Positions 1 through 12,975 of a stretch of 64,000 bases of DNA are shown piece after piece (the first letter of the stretch is position 1; every line of letters begins with the position of its first letter). The notes under the pieces are model-generated. The model saw only the letters and a list, made by a program, of their open reading frames with translations. It was not told the origin of the DNA and did no database searches. Origin of the DNA: Paralichthys olivaceus (lineage: Eukaryota; Chordata; Actinopteri; Pleuronectiformes; Paralichthyidae); assembly GCF_024713975.1 (NCBI RefSeq), contig NC_091102.1, forward strand, positions 11,475,001-11,539,000, in the 5' to 3' direction. The position numbers and the translations under genes were made by a program.

Positions 1-42
1 CACAAAAGACAGACGAAAACATAGCCTCCTTGGTGAAGGTAA
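1..42 (+). repeat. Edge fragment of dispersed repeat family B
   Basis: The first 42 bases, with GACGAAAACATAGCCTCC followed by a TTGGTGAAGGT-like end, match the terminal part of the family B copies at 11709-12096 and 34790-35105 (GATGAAAACCTCCCTGG and GATGAAAACATAACCTCC). The rest of the copy lies left of the window. Confidence 0.5.
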
Positions 43-2070
43 ATAAATAGGCCATCATCAGGAACTCTCCACACACCATTAAACTGTGGTAAACTTGAGG
101 TTGTCAGGTGCAAGGTTCAACTTGCTGATACACAACACTTTGGCTCACATTAATTAATAGGGCAGTCAAGACATATCCTCATTAACATTACACTGTGGTA
201 TGCAAGTGACCAACTGAAACACAAAGGTAGAGTAGTACTGAGGAGAAGCATTTGGTTGTGCTCTACAGTGGCTGAGGTAAAATCCTATTATTACTGAGAT
301 ATCTCCAGACTGCCCACAGTGATTCATGTTAACTTAATTGTTTACTAAACATAAGCTCCTGTTATGCAAAATGTACCATGCTTGATAAATCACTGCTGCA
401 GCACGAGTGCTGTAAATTTAGTAAGTCACATCATATTTAATCATCTTTAACTAAAACATATCACCATTGCATTGGTTTTTACTCGTGAAGGATTAAGTGT
501 GGAGTCAGGTTTTCAATGAATGTTGTAATAATGTTTTAAAGTGCAGTGCCTGTTCTAAACCTGCCTGTTAGGAATAGACTGTTTACTTCAGAATGATTCC
601 TCATCATTGGTGCGTCTTCATCAAACACTTCTACAACATAATGTCACTTTATATTCCTTGTACGTTGTCTGCAGACCTTTGTTATGAACAGTCTATTTTG
701 CAGAGTGAAGTTGCAAAACTTTGTATTCATCCTACCTGGTTTATCTGCAATAAAGATTTCAGTCATTGTTTTCATGAAATAAAACAGAGTGCACCTGTTT
801 ACTAAATTTGTATTAATATATTGTCGCACAGCACTGCCTTCTCTGTGGTATTTACCATAGAGTGTGAAGTCAATAAAATGAACGGTTTGTGTACAGACAG
901 ATGTTTGTGGGATTAGTAGGTACATACTACCGTTAATTTGTATTTGACGCATTTCAGTCAGTCTTTTTTTTCCTGCATCTAATTTTACAGCAAGGCCACC
1001 CAGTGACAGCCCTGTAGCAGGTATGTGATTACATAACTGTAATTAAAAATTAGTGCAAAAGGTGGTCAAACAGCATCATCCAGTGGAGGAGGACCAAATG
1101 TGTCTTTACAGCAATTTACATACATTTTGGGAGTAATTTGGGATGTCAGTGTCTTTCTCTCTCTCTTTGGCAGTAATTAAAGTAAAATGTCTGTTCTACT
1201 CTGGTCGAAGAAGTAACTTCAAAAGAGCCTGTCAATGAAATAGTCTTGTCAGGCAAAGGCTGAGTCTTCTCATGCGTGTGACTAACAGCCATCTAGTGGT
1301 AAAATACAGTTAATACAAAGTTAGTGGTTGACATGACAGCAGGAGATTCATTCATTTGCTCTGCCACCTTAATCCTTTTCCTATTCATGAGGTGTTGTAG
1401 ACAATTACACTGCGAGTGTGTAGAGACATGAAGTGCTAATGACTCAGCGGTTATCCTTTGGCCCTGTGGTTAATTCCACATCACAACGTCTTTCACACAA
1501 CAAGTATTTCTACCTTGGGCTCGGAAGTTTGCACAAATATCAACTGTTACATATTGTTGCTCCTAGACAGCCAGCCCTCTGAAACAGTAGCTCACTGCTC
1601 CTGAGCCCCACACAGCGTAATGTTCATCCAGCTCCTCCTGCTATTCATTATTAATGTAAGAGAAACACTGGCTGCACACTGTCACATGGACTGAGACATC
1701 TGAAAAATGTCCTTGCAGGCAGCGACACACGCTTCATGATCCGTTTGACACACAACAGATCGCTTGTTACAGAACCAACCCAGGATTTACCATTGTACAC
1801 ATTTGTCATAGTTGTCATGGATACCTTGTCATTCACATTCATCTGCAGCTCACGTTGAAGGAATATGACACAATTTGCTCCCACACACTGTAAATCACGC
1901 ATTTCTGTATTCTGCTGGATTGTATTCAACCATTAAAATCACTCGTCAGACTTATTGTTCTCATTGTTAAATTACTCTGGGCAATGTGAGAACTGCTGCT
2001 TCTCAAAATCATGCAAACAGGACAGTGGTTAAACTCAAGAATTGACTCTGCCAATAAAGATAGTGACATC

Positions 2071-2104
2071 TATCTATCTATCTATCTAGATAGATAGATA
2101 GATA
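2071..2104. repeat. Perfect GATA/TATC palindrome
   Basis: Four TATC units run directly into four GATA units through a central CTAG. The 34 bases equal their own reverse complement and the symmetry stops at both ends (2070 C, 2105 A). It is a tetranucleotide microsatellite that inverted at its midpoint, able to form a hairpin or cruciform. Confidence 0.9.
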
Positions 2105-4289
2105 AATATCACTATATACCTTTCTTCTCACTTTCTTCTCCCTATAAATCTATAAGTTTTTTATTATTCTTTCTTTTTTTAATTTATTTAACTTAAATTG
2201 ATTTAATTTTACAAATGTATTCTTATTTCCAGGTACCGTCTTGTTATTCTACATATTTTTTATTTTAGATTATATATCTGTCAAAGAAGAGTTTAAATGA
2301 GAAATATATATAATAGATTAAAAGAATAGTCTTTGGATGAGTCTAAAAAAACTATTTAAATAGGAATGGTTTCTGTCATTGTATTAAGTGGAGTCAGTAT
2401 ATTAGTGACAGCGCACTTAGGTCAGATTTATGAGGATCCATTTTTAGATGTTTCTCTGAGGTATTTGGATTTGACTTTGAACCCTGCCCCCTTACAGCTG
2501 TCTTTAGGATTCTACCAGCGGGCTGTTCAATATCACGATCCCAAATCTGATACAGTATACGCCACTCTTCTAGCTTGACAGATCATCTTGCTCAGTTGGA
2601 AATTTACTTTTTGCGCACCTACAATCATTGGGTCGGATTTATTGGGTTGCCTTAGGCTGGAGAAACATAAATTCAGCTCTTGTGGAAAACCTGAATGTTT
2701 TACGAAACCTGGTCCACGTTCTGGGCCTGTTTTTTAGAATGTCTTTTGAGACTCTCTTTCTCATTTTCTCTCCTTCTTCCTCTCTCCCATATCTCTCTTA
2801 CCCTGTACCTACCTACCTATGGAAGTGTGTTTTATTTTTAATAGTTTAGGTTTGTCGACAGTCAGAATTTTTTTAACATTTATTTGTTTTGTTGATTGGT
2901 GTTTGTCCTGTTAATGCAAAAACCAATATATACAATAATAATAAAAAAGAAAGAATCTAAAAAGTAAAACATATTTAAATTGGGAAAACGAGAAGTGCAC
3001 CTACTACACACCCATCTGTCTGATAGTGTATTTGAAATATAAAATGATGAAATCCACATAACAGTGAAACATACTGGATGTCACGTCAAGGTTGATCCAT
3101 TCTCTGGCTCCCTCACTTCTATTGGATTGTATGAGTGATGCCTCCGCAACAAACCCCCCAATGAAAAACATCCATCACTGTCACTTTACACTTGACGCAA
3201 TCAACACTGAATAAGTGCATGGTAGTGGTTATGATTTGTCATTTACAGCTTTGACTGTTGGTTGGTGGTAATTACTACACACCTCGAATAAAAATTTGCC
3301 AATGCCATTAGCAGCTCCACAACATCACACACACACACATAGACATAAATAGAATTATAAATGTACTCACAGCTGAAAGTAAAATTGATGATTCTCTCTG
3401 CAGCCCACCTTCTAATACCAAGGTTTCTTTAATCCTGACATGTTTAAAAGTTTTATTTAAAATCAATTAGCAGGCGAGCCAGAGAGGGACACGGGAGCGG
3501 TCGCCTCTCACTCTGGTCCATCTCTTGATTGAATTTCCATCGTGGTGCAATTGTATCACCAGGGAACTCGGACTGCTGGGGGGAGGGGGGACACAGGTCG
3601 CCACACTCGACAGGGTTTCACTTCCTTTGCAGCCTGAGGGGGCCTCTATCAGCAGCTCTGTGAGGGCACTGAATTGACAGGCTGTTCACAAAGGCTCCAG
3701 AGAGCTCCCTAAAGAGAGACACAGAAATCCTGGTAATGTGTAGAGGCCTTTCACACACAAATACACCAAGATGCATGCACACAATCAATCCCATGTAATA
3801 TACAATATAGAGATATATACACTCTGAACACACTTTTTTCCTCTGAATAGGTCGACGAGTTTCTTGCCGATGCTGCATGAAGAGAAGAAAAGTAAAGAGA
3901 GAAATATTCATGATAGATCTGATCACTGTGATGAGTTGAAAAAGGGACACTGGATACCGAACTCTGTTAACCTGAGAGCGATGCATAATTCAGAGCGGTC
4001 AGAGCTGAGTGTCAGGGGTAGCCTGTCCTCCATTCAATCAGTCATCAGGTTACACTGGTGCTTTTTACTGACAGGAGACCACTTTACTTCACAGTGAACC
4101 CCCAAACTACAAGACAAAAAAAAAATACAGAGAAAGACACTTTTAATGACTCTTACATAATGTGAAGTGTATATGAACACATTTTTCATCATTATTTTTT
4201 TCCATTTGATAGGTGCTAATATAACGTGCTACATGGTAACACCAAATTTTCATTAGTAGTGATGATGATGCCAAGACAGAGTAATGCCG

Positions 4290-4560
4290 TATTAAACAGC
4301 ATTTGGGAGGAAAGAATTAAATATGTTTGGGCCCTGAAATGAAGCCACTTAATGCCCTGTCAAATCCCCCAATCCAATTTACTGATAGTGTTTACTTATT
4401 TGTGTCGTGAAGTGCAATAACGCCTAATATTTCAGAAATAATTATGCTCTTTCTGTGTGGCTCTGTAATAAGCATGTGGCCCCTCTGTGCCGAGTTTCAT
4501 TTCTAGGCCCTCTTAAATTATTTCAGATAATTAGAGCAATTTGTTTGACAAGAGAAGATG
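4290..4560. promoter_or_regulatory. Possible conserved non-coding element
   Basis: This is a non-repetitive AT-rich stretch with many homeobox-type cores (TAATTA, ATAATTA, TTAATG) and no coding frame. Its composition differs from the repeats around it and looks like an evolutionarily constrained enhancer. This is an inference from base composition and motif density only; no alignment was possible. Confidence 0.25.
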
Positions 4561-7220
4561 GCGAACATGAAAAAATAAAGAGGAGAAAGTAACAGATAAG
4601 GGTTCAGCAACACTCCCACATAATTCTAACATTGTGTATTATTGCGATTTAAGTCATTGCTAAATATTTGAGGTAGAACCAGGTGTAACACCTCATGAGC
4701 TTCTGTGTTGTAGTGGTTGAATTCATTATGTTTGATCTGCATATGTTTTTTTAATAATAATCCCATTAAGGACCACAGACAAAATTATGAAATTAAAATG
4801 TTTTACATAAAACTTGGCTACAAATTTCACCCTTTAGCTTTTAACATGGCATGGGTGGAATCACTCTCTGAAATCAATGATATCATTACGATCCAGCTCA
4901 CTCAGGCCAGTGTACTTTTTCATATTATTCAGCTTGTTGATATATTATAACACTCATATTTTACAAACATTTTATTTTATACTCCTACCTATATTTTGTA
5001 TTTATGTTTTTTGTAACTGTCTGTATATAAATATTTATATTCTTGGCGGCAGCAACTGCAAGAAAAACCTAATTTCCTCAAATCAGCATTTCTGAGAATC
5101 AACTCAAAGCCAGAGGGCGCCAGATGCCTGACTGTGCAGAGGAAGAGAGAGAACACAGCACTGAGGAAGACTCTTCTTTGTTATGCTCTTCCTCCTCTCA
5201 GGTGTAAACAGGGTCAGGCCGAGCCCCACGACAGGAAGTCAGATATGAAAGAAAAAGACCAGGTTACAAAAACAACCTGTTAAACTGATGGACAGTTACT
5301 AACAATGTCTCTCTGATTTCAGATTACCAGTTACAACATATAGTGGATTTTGATGCTTTGCCAGAAGAGGGTGCTGCAGCTTCAGAAGCTGTTTTCAGAC
5401 ATGAACCCCAGAGAATCTCTGGACATTCTTCGGAGGAGCTGTATGTGAGAACGCAAACGTCCCGAGGCAGCCTTTCTGCAGAGTTTCTTTGGCCACTCCC
5501 CGAGTAAAAACTCCGGGGAATCTCCAACTGAACGGATGGTTTGAATTGTATTGATGAATTTCTCTTTGTTTGGGTTACCTGTCTGGACTCCTCCTTCCTG
5601 TTTCAGCAAAACACCTGAGCTGAGGGCGGAGCTTGATTTTACTCAGAGGCCCAAGAAAAGGACCAAACCATGAGCTCTGTCACCATGGGGGGGACGGTGG
5701 GGGGGCGCGGCACTCCCCTGTGTTTGTTTTTGGTTTGGTCAGTTTATATTTTGCCTTCTTTCACATTTTCCGGAGGTCTGTTAGTTGAGTTGACTTCTTG
5801 TTTTGCAAGACTTATTCATTAACTTTGTTAATTTTGTTTATAATGAGAAACACTTCGAAAAAAATAGTACAATTGATTTGCAAAGAAGACAAATGACAAA
5901 TTGGTCTACTTGTAGCCCTGATCTTAGTTTTAGGAATGTTGCACATTAGCTTAAATCATCTGACACCTTGCTGTACAGGCTCAGAGTATTCATTCTAATA
6001 GATCTTCCTGAGACAAATTAATAGAGATTAATTAATCTTAACAAAAAATATCCGCCATTAAATAATGTAAGTCAAAATTCAACACTTAGCATTTCTGCCT
6101 ACAGAGCTGTAAACAAATGAAAAAACATTTTAACATAAGAAAAGTCTTCAACTTCAGTAAACCCTGGTACAGTTCAATATGTCCTATGCAGCCTGTAAAC
6201 CTGAGGATGGGTCAAAGCAGAGTGAAGGTTGAGTGTGAGTTCAGGAAATAATTTAGGTAAACCAAAATACCTTGAAAAAGACAAACACCTACAGTCAACA
6301 ATGCACGTTTAAATGTCTGTAAAAATACTTGAAATATATTCATCTCTTCTTAGTGATGGAGAATCACAGAATCCCCAAAATGGGCGTCTATATTCTGCTG
6401 TTGTTCCACTGACAGATGTAATTATTATGAATTAATACGCTACATCCTCCCTCTGTCTACACTTCACCAAAACACTCTGCTGAGAAAATACACAATACTG
6501 GCTCAATAACACACTGCCATGACTTATACTGGGACACATAAGGATGGAAATATGAAGCATTCACTCAGCATTACAGGAAAAGGATATTTGTGTTGTTAGA
6601 CTTTCTTTAACTAAACAAAGTTTTGGACGACCATTCCCAAAAATACATTTTCCAAATGTTACATTCACTTTCATCCTCATGAAGCAAGAGCATAGTTCCC
6701 TCCCCTCCGGATTTAGCATCCCCAGAACCAACTGTACCCCTCTTTATATACAGTCTATGCTGTACCCACACACACTTTTGACTCCATGAGCAGCTGGTGA
6801 ACATGACAAGGATTTTTTCATCTGGGCCTCCAAAATCACTACAGTTTGACGTTGTGGCCACAAGATGGCAGTTTGTTTCAATTCTTTTTTTACGCTCCAC
6901 CCTGAGTCATATTGAATCTCCTTTGAACCAGCTGAAAATTAAACAGTGCTTTCCTGTTGCTTCTTTTATGACCTATCAAATATGTTTTGTTCTGATTAGC
7001 ATTTGGCAGATTTAACTTACATTACACAGCAGGGACTAATACAATGTGATATGTATAGTAGGGGCATTATGGGTGTTTGCCAAGACAGCTGTTTCTTTTA
7101 TATGATCCTCTTAACTTCATCTGTTTCATTAACATTTGTGACATGTTTGAAAAATATAATTATTCCAGAGATACAGTGCATTTAAAAGGGGGTTTATATA
7201 AATACTGCAGCGATGGTGAA

Positions 7221-7922
7221 CAGTGGCAGATCTAGGATTTTTCTAAATCAGGGGCCATAAAGGGGGCCACAATTTAAAACAAAAAAGCTATGGAAAAATG
7301 ATATTGTTAGAATTGTTAGTAAGTGAATAAAGCCCCATTTGCTCTTGTCAAAAAACCCTCAAACACCAGCTAACATCTGCTTGTTGTCTGCCTGGATTCA
7401 ATCAGCATTCATCCGTCTCGGATATCGTGTGGAATCATGGTACTTGGGCGCGCCGCTCCTGTTTGCCAGATCTGGGCCACAAGTAAGCCACTGTACTGCA
7501 TGTCAACCAAAGGTGCCAAAGAAGGCCCAGATTTGTTTTGTGCTATTTGGACCATATTCATCCTTTACCATCTGGGCCACAAGAAGGTCAGAAGTGCTGC
7601 ATTGTTGCCTGAAGTAGCCCACATCCGTACGTTATCTTGGATTGAAAACGTGACACTCGGGTGAACAAGCTCCTCCAGCAAAAAAGTGAGGCTAGAGAGC
7701 GGCACACTGGGGGGGGAAACAAAAAACAAAATTCCTTTTACTGGCAGTGAAAACAGAGTCAATCGTCTTTATTAGCTGGTTTATTGGGTTACAGGGTTTT
7801 GGTGTAAATGGTGTAATTTATATTAAAAAAAGACTACTGACAAGACAGGGGCACTTGAGGGGCCTATCAGATTTCAAATGGACCCAGTGTCACCCTGGCC
7901 CCACCCCAAGATTCATCCCTGG
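7221..7922. repeat. Dispersed repeat family A, copy 1
   Basis: The left end (7221-7277: GTGGCAGATCTAGGATTTTT, then a GGGGCCATAAAGGGGGCCACAATTT-like stretch) is shared with 9103-9160 and, reversed, with 63715-63781. The right end (7847-7922, GGGGCACTTGAGGGGCC followed by ATCAGATTTC) resembles 9646-9690. The copy is therefore about 700 bp with related outer ends and an unrelated middle. The middle itself repeats a short CTGGGCCACAAG motif at about 7470 and 7570. I see no transposase frame; a non-autonomous DNA transposon is likely. Confidence 0.55.
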
Positions 7923-8159
7923 TGGTAAAAAGCTCAGTTTCAACTAAAACATTTTTAATATTGTCATACCTTATTTATTATAGCACATTGTTCAGGTGTA
8001 TCCAAAGGCAAAGAGATGTTTAAACCTTCAGACTCAAACAGCATATTCATCCATTCATGAGATATTCCTTTACAATAATGACAAAGACTCCTCATTTCTG
8101 GAAATAAAAACGTTGCCAAATTATTATTTTTTGTAAATGTATTGCTGCCTATGAATCGC

Positions 8160-8619
8160 CATCAATCCCCGCTGACATGTGTGAATCCCTCCCTGCTTGG
8201 CCACAGTCCTGGCGCATGACGGAACAGTGGGTTTGCGCGGAGGCTCCAGTGATCAGGCGGCAGCAGCGGAGCTCTGTGGCCGCTCTCCTCACTCCACGAT
8301 TGGACGGAGCGAGTCACGTTGTCCGTGGAGCTGTCAGTGTGCTGCTGCTGCACCATTGTTCCCCTCCCAGCAGCCGGAAGAGTTGCCTGTGAAAGCGAAT
8401 GTGATGTGCGTCAGTTGTGCCGGTTGGCCCCAGGACCCAGTTCACGCTCCACAGGAACCCGGTACCGGGCTTTAAATGGTCTCACACACACGCTGGGTGC
8501 AGGATTTTCGCAGGAGAGGAAGACGGTGACATGGTTCAGAGAAGGAGACTGTGAGGTCCATTGAAAGAGAGAGAGAGGGGCGTCAGTGACTGGCTGGATG
8601 AGAGCAACAGAAATGAATG
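8160..8619 (+). promoter_or_regulatory. csrnp3: Likely csrnp3 promoter and 5' noncoding exon
   Basis: This segment is locally rich in CpG (clearest at 8210-8340) in an otherwise CpG-poor neighbourhood. It ends at a strong 5' splice site after 8619 (ATG then GTGAGTATGA). It lies upstream of, and in the same orientation as, csrnp3, whose first coding exon has a 3' splice site at 24119. The simplest reading is a promoter with a noncoding first exon. The transcription start cannot be fixed from sequence, and other GC-rich patches (around 15.2 and 16.3 kb) could be alternative first exons. Confidence 0.45.
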
Positions 8620-9102
8620 GTGAGTATGATCAGATCTTAGATGATGGGTCTGTGTTTTAACAGATTAATAAGATGGAGAACTGTAAACCTTTGTTTCTCT
8701 TATCCTTTCTCTTGCTTTAAACACTGTTTGTTTCTGTCTGTGCTGCTGGGAGAGGGATTCCTCACTTTCTGTGTTTCCCCCTGTTAAAATGTTTTTTGGA
8801 AGTTTTTCCTCATCTTAGGGTTGAGGGCAGAGGATGTTGCAGCTTGTACAGATTGTTTAAAGTAAATTGTGATGTGTGAATATGAGCTGCACAAATACGA
8901 TCTGACTTGAATTAGATTTGATGTGTTTACCTCCTGTTTTGTTTCCGCAACATGGTCAAGGTCCATTTGTCGAACTCCTCTGTACATCACACCTCAGGAG
9001 TCACTCTGCTGTGACTGATATGAAAAACTGAGAATTATACCAGTATGTGAAGACCAAGATTTCTTTGTTCCACCTAAACCACTGACCATTGTTATCCTTC
9101 AC

Positions 9103-9690
9103 CAGTGGCTTAACTAGGATTTTTCTCATACAGGGGCCATGAAGGGGGCCACAATTTACACAGAGAGGTCGATTATAAGACTAACATACGCGCACAATTC
9201 CTGATTCAGCAAAGGCCCTTTTGTAATATACCATACTATATATATCTGTTATATACCATTTTTACAAGAATACACTGAAAACTGAGGCGCTCTCTCACCT
9301 TGTTGTCGAATTAGCATGTTTCCATCACTGCCGATTGGAGCCAGAGCCAATTTAAACCTGTGTGGTTTCACCCGGGAGCGAATGCCGATTGTATCCGTTC
9401 CCATTGCAGACGAAAGCCAGATGTTAGTGGGTGTTAGTGGGGTTTGATGAGTGGGAGATGGGCTTAAGATGCACATTTAATATAATTCCTAGTTCACTGT
9501 TAGCTCTAAATCTTTGAGCAAAGCCACATGCCATATATTATATTTAGAAAAAGCACATTGTGTAAATCAATAAATCTTAGAAAATAAAAATCCTCAACAA
9601 ATTGTTAATATTGATAGTAGTGGTTAAATAGTGTATTTAAAAACCAAGGGCATTTCAGGGGCTAATCAGATTATAGCTCAGCCCCTGAGC
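9103..9690. repeat. Dispersed repeat family A, copy 2
   Basis: The left end (9103-9160) shares with copy 1 the order CAGTGGC, TAGGATTTTTCT, CAGGGGCCAT, AAGGGGGCCACAATTT. The right end (9646-9690) shares AGGGGC followed by AATCAGATT. The interior differs from copy 1, so the two copies are either strongly diverged or related only through their ends. Confidence 0.5.
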
Positions 9691-10873
9691 TTCACAACTC
9701 TTCGTGTACATTTGAAATGGTCACAGAGCCAAATGGAACATGCATGTTCGAGCTCTCATGCCTTCTGGGTATTGTTGTTGAGGTGTGTCGTACAGGCTGC
9801 TGTACTTATGAGTACAGTTGACTGGTCCACGGCCAAACTGGCTGTGAGAGCCTCTCATATATAGACTGAGAGAAGAGAGCCTGGGTCCCTGCAGAGCCAA
9901 CTCACCCACCATGTTGTACGAGGAAAGAGTGTCTCACAAAGAGATTTAGATAAAGCTCAGTCGATCATCCATATGTCTGAGGTTGCAATGTTTCCTCGTG
10001 TACCGTTGCTGTGATGACAACATGCATTGCAAAAACAATGGTCTCTAGCAGAATTTCTAATTGACCTCTCATGACCCTATAAATTATGCAGCTTTTAAAA
10101 CTTTTTCTCTGTGACTAAACATCCCGTTTATTTCTCTCCTTCACAGAACGGACGTGGGTCCCTGCAGTATAAATATATTTAATTGAAGGTAAGACCACCT
10201 CTCCTACTCGCTGTCTGAAATAATAATAATGCCACCAGCTTTCACAACACATCAACATATTGAATTCATGCCTGCGAGGTAGATGGTGTTCGCAAAATGC
10301 TTGCGACACGCAACTGTTGCTACACTGCCTCAAAAGAACCCCCTGATAACGAGATAGGAAGTGATGTGGAGGCAGACAACAGTGTTTAGTCAATGCAGAC
10401 AGCTGCGCTATTCTCAGCGGATTATACCCGAGAGATGCCTCTGATATCACAGTGATGAAAAGAGGACATATTCTTTCTAGAGTATGTTGTGTTGTATGAT
10501 TGATATTTATTTTGTTAGTCTGTTAATGAACAACCACAGTTACAATAAAGTGGAAATCACAAGGCAGGAAAGAGATCCTAATACATTCTCTGTGAAGGCA
10601 TCCAATATGTTTATTTTAATGTATTTAATAGACAACAATAATCCTCTGTTGGTTTTATATTTGTATTAGAACTAAATCTGGCAACATCATTATCCTTCCC
10701 TACGTTCTTCATTGTTCCTCCTCCAGCCTCTTTTGTCACAGAGAAAAGGCAGCACCATCAGTCCATTGCTGTGCACCAGCGTGCACTCTAACATGCGTCC
10801 GTGCACACACAATCACACAACCATTTCCATCTTTGTGATTGAGATCTGAAAGGTGAGGTGGGGGTGGGCACTG

Positions 10874-10877
<4 letters not shown>

Positions 10878-10909
<32 letters not shown>

Positions 10910-10935
10910 TGTGTGTGTGTGTGTGTGCGTGTGTT
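10878..10935. repeat. (GT)n microsatellite
   Basis: About 58 bases of alternating GT, interrupted by one GA and one GC unit. Confidence 0.95.
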
Positions 10936-11401
10936 TGGGTAGTGGGGCCTCTCCTCGCGACTGTGTATTTCTCCTCCTCTATCCATCTGTTTCCTCAATC
11001 TATCAGCACCCATGCAGTCCTCAGAGGAGCAGGATTTAATTAGTACACGTGGCACCTAGTTAAAGGACACTGAAACATTAAGTAGATGTGTTTACTTGTG
11101 AAAAGCAGCATCATTAAGCGGACTTATTTGAATAAGGGATTCTGCCGCGCTGCTATTACATACTGTAGAGCAGATGGCTGAAGCCTGATAGCAGAGAATG
11201 TCGTCCCTTCAAGATTCGCAGGGAAGGTGTTGTGGCTTAACGGCACTAAAAAGACTCTCTCTGCAGGAGGCCGGTGTGGGTGAACTGTCTAGTTGCAAAG
11301 GTTCTCACGCACGGCTGAATTCATTTTTTTCTTTTATGTGGGAACAACTTGAATTTGTGGCTTTAAGGTCGACCTTGGAGGTTCACACAGATAAATGTCA
11401 T

Positions 11402-11415
11402 GTATATATATATAA

Positions 11416-11468
<53 letters not shown>

Positions 11469-11480
11469 AAATATGTATTT
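11402..11480. repeat. (TA)n microsatellite
   Basis: About 80 bases of alternating TA with a few interruptions (AAATA, TACATA, TGTATA). It is self-complementary and prone to cruciform extrusion. Confidence 0.95.
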
Positions 11481-11708
11481 TCTAAGTTATATGCTAAAAA
11501 TCGTCCCAGAATGTCAGTACACTGCACTTAATATTAAACCAGGCTACACAGATTCATGCAACATATTAAACATTATTGGAATTGCACAAAACAAAGAAAT
11601 GAATTAGTTATCCACAGAAATATCTTGATAGAGCTCATCCAGAATCTAAGGGCATTGTTAGATACATTTCTTTTCAACCCAGTTACCATGGACAAATACA
11701 ATACTTGA

Positions 11709-12096
11709 ATAGTACTCAGTAGAGTTTATACCTCCACCAAGGCTCAATAGACTCCTTATGAAACCACAGATTCACTAGAACTGGATTTTTATTTGGATCT
11801 GCACCAAATTGCTTCCACCCATACATATCAATTCCATACACATGTCCTATTTTTTTTTATCAAGATCAATTTATCATTCTCTGAGAAATCAATGAAAATG
11901 TTTCTCACTATATTAAAGAAAATGAAAAAAATTCCTGTATTCGCATCAAAATGTAATTGTTTCTTTTGTGAGCTGCATCGCATCCTTCCACCAAGTCTCA
12001 TGGAAATGGAAATTGGTTCTGCAGTTTTTTGCATAATCCAGCTCACAAACAAAAATAAACAAATAAACCATGATGAAAACCTCCCTGGCAAGTAAA
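11709..12096 (+). repeat. Dispersed repeat family B, copy 1
   Basis: The copy begins with AGTACTCAGTAGAGTTTATA and CCTCCACCAAGGC, then CACTAGAACTGGATTTTTAT with GGATCTGCACCAAATTG, then ATCATTCTCTGAGAAATC, and ends with GATGAAAACCTCCCTGGC. The same landmarks, in the same order, occur at 34790-35105 and 61880-62075, and inverted at 24863-25161 and 32727-33095. No open frame persists, which suggests a short non-autonomous element. Confidence 0.75.
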
Positions 12097-12224
12097 AACT
12101 TACAAACATCTATACCAACCACCTAAATATGTCTGAATTTATTATTTTCATTATGATTCAAACACAATTCTCAGAAAAATCATCGATGGTCCACAGCTGA
12201 TCCAAAATTCACCAGGCTGAGTGT

Positions 12225-12640
12225 GGTTTTTCATGATTTGTTTCTGTGCATGTGTTAATTGGCCTCTTCTCTTCCTGATCTCCAAATTGAAATCACAGCA
12301 TCAATGACCCACATCACAGCCGTACAGACAAATATCAACCTTTTATATCACAGAGCAGCTTTGTGTTTTTCAGCAGGGTTCATGCTTCCAATTTAAAAAG
12401 CTTTTGATGGGACTGGTTTTTGTGTCTTTGGCTCCTTCCTGGCTGAGCTCAGGGCTTTCACCGTTCAGGTCTGTGCTCTCTTGAGATGTTGCCATGACAC
12501 CTATTTGGAATCTTTTGTCTGTTGCCAGCTAATTAAGTGTTAAGAAGAGAAAATTCAAAACCTTAATGAGTTTTTATTTGTCAGTGCGAGGTAAGCCTCT
12601 GCATTAACGCTTATACAGCTGTCAAAATTAACTAATTCTG
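12225..12640. promoter_or_regulatory. Possible conserved non-coding element
   Basis: This is unique-looking DNA with repeated TAATT and TTAAT cores (GTGTTAATTGGCC, CTAATTAAGTGTTAAG, ACCTTAATGAG) and no coding frame, inside the inferred csrnp3 5' intron. An enhancer role is a guess from motif composition. Confidence 0.22.
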
Positions 12641-12818
12641 TAACTTTTTGTTATATTGAATTCTACAACTGTACAAAATTAATGTTTTTAATTAGTGACA
12701 CTTTTGATGCCACTGCAGTGATACATAAATAGCAGCTTTTTTAAATACAGGAAAGCTCTTGTTGAGCAAAACTAAGAATTCTAGATCAAATATGAGAGAC
12801 ATGTATATTTATATATGG

Positions 12819-12975
12819 AGCTGTCCATCCATCCATTCATTATGGATACTGATTATCCTTTGAGAGGTGAGGAACACCCTGGACAGGCCGTCAGCGTATT
12901 TTGGGCTGATGCACAGAGAAAAACAACCATATACAGTACTTTCACATTCAAACCTAAGGGTCCCGGTCAGCTGAC
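12819..12975 (+). repeat. Common teleost dispersed repeat (family G)
   Basis: The order CCATCCATTCATTATGGATA, ACTGATTATCCTTTGAGAGG, CACCCTGGACAGGCCGTCAG, ACAGAGAAAAACAACCATA, ACATTCAAACCTAAGGG is one I recognise as a degraded copy of a very frequent teleost repeat. A second piece with its GGCTGGAGCCAATCCCAGCT landmark lies at 18686-18735. Identification rests on memory of the pattern and no database search was possible. Confidence 0.6.

Larger units (their letters stand above)
1..8160. other. Gene-free upstream DNA of the csrnp3 side
   Basis: I find no supportable exon here. Open frames are short and have no family resemblance. The stretch holds a fragment of dispersed family B at the very left edge (1-42), a perfect GATA/TATC palindrome (2071-2104), AT-rich DNA around 2100-2350, a possible conserved non-coding block near 4290-4560, and a repeat related to a second copy downstream (7221-7922). 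In the human block the next gene on this side is SCN2A, but no sodium-channel exon is visible in this 8 kb, so that neighbour is either farther away or missing. Confidence 0.6.

Noticed and set aside
2366-2849. Two adjacent open frames on the plus strand
   Set aside because: Each is about 70 codons with no domain; they may be remains of an old retroelement, but no reverse transcriptase or endonuclease motif can be seen.
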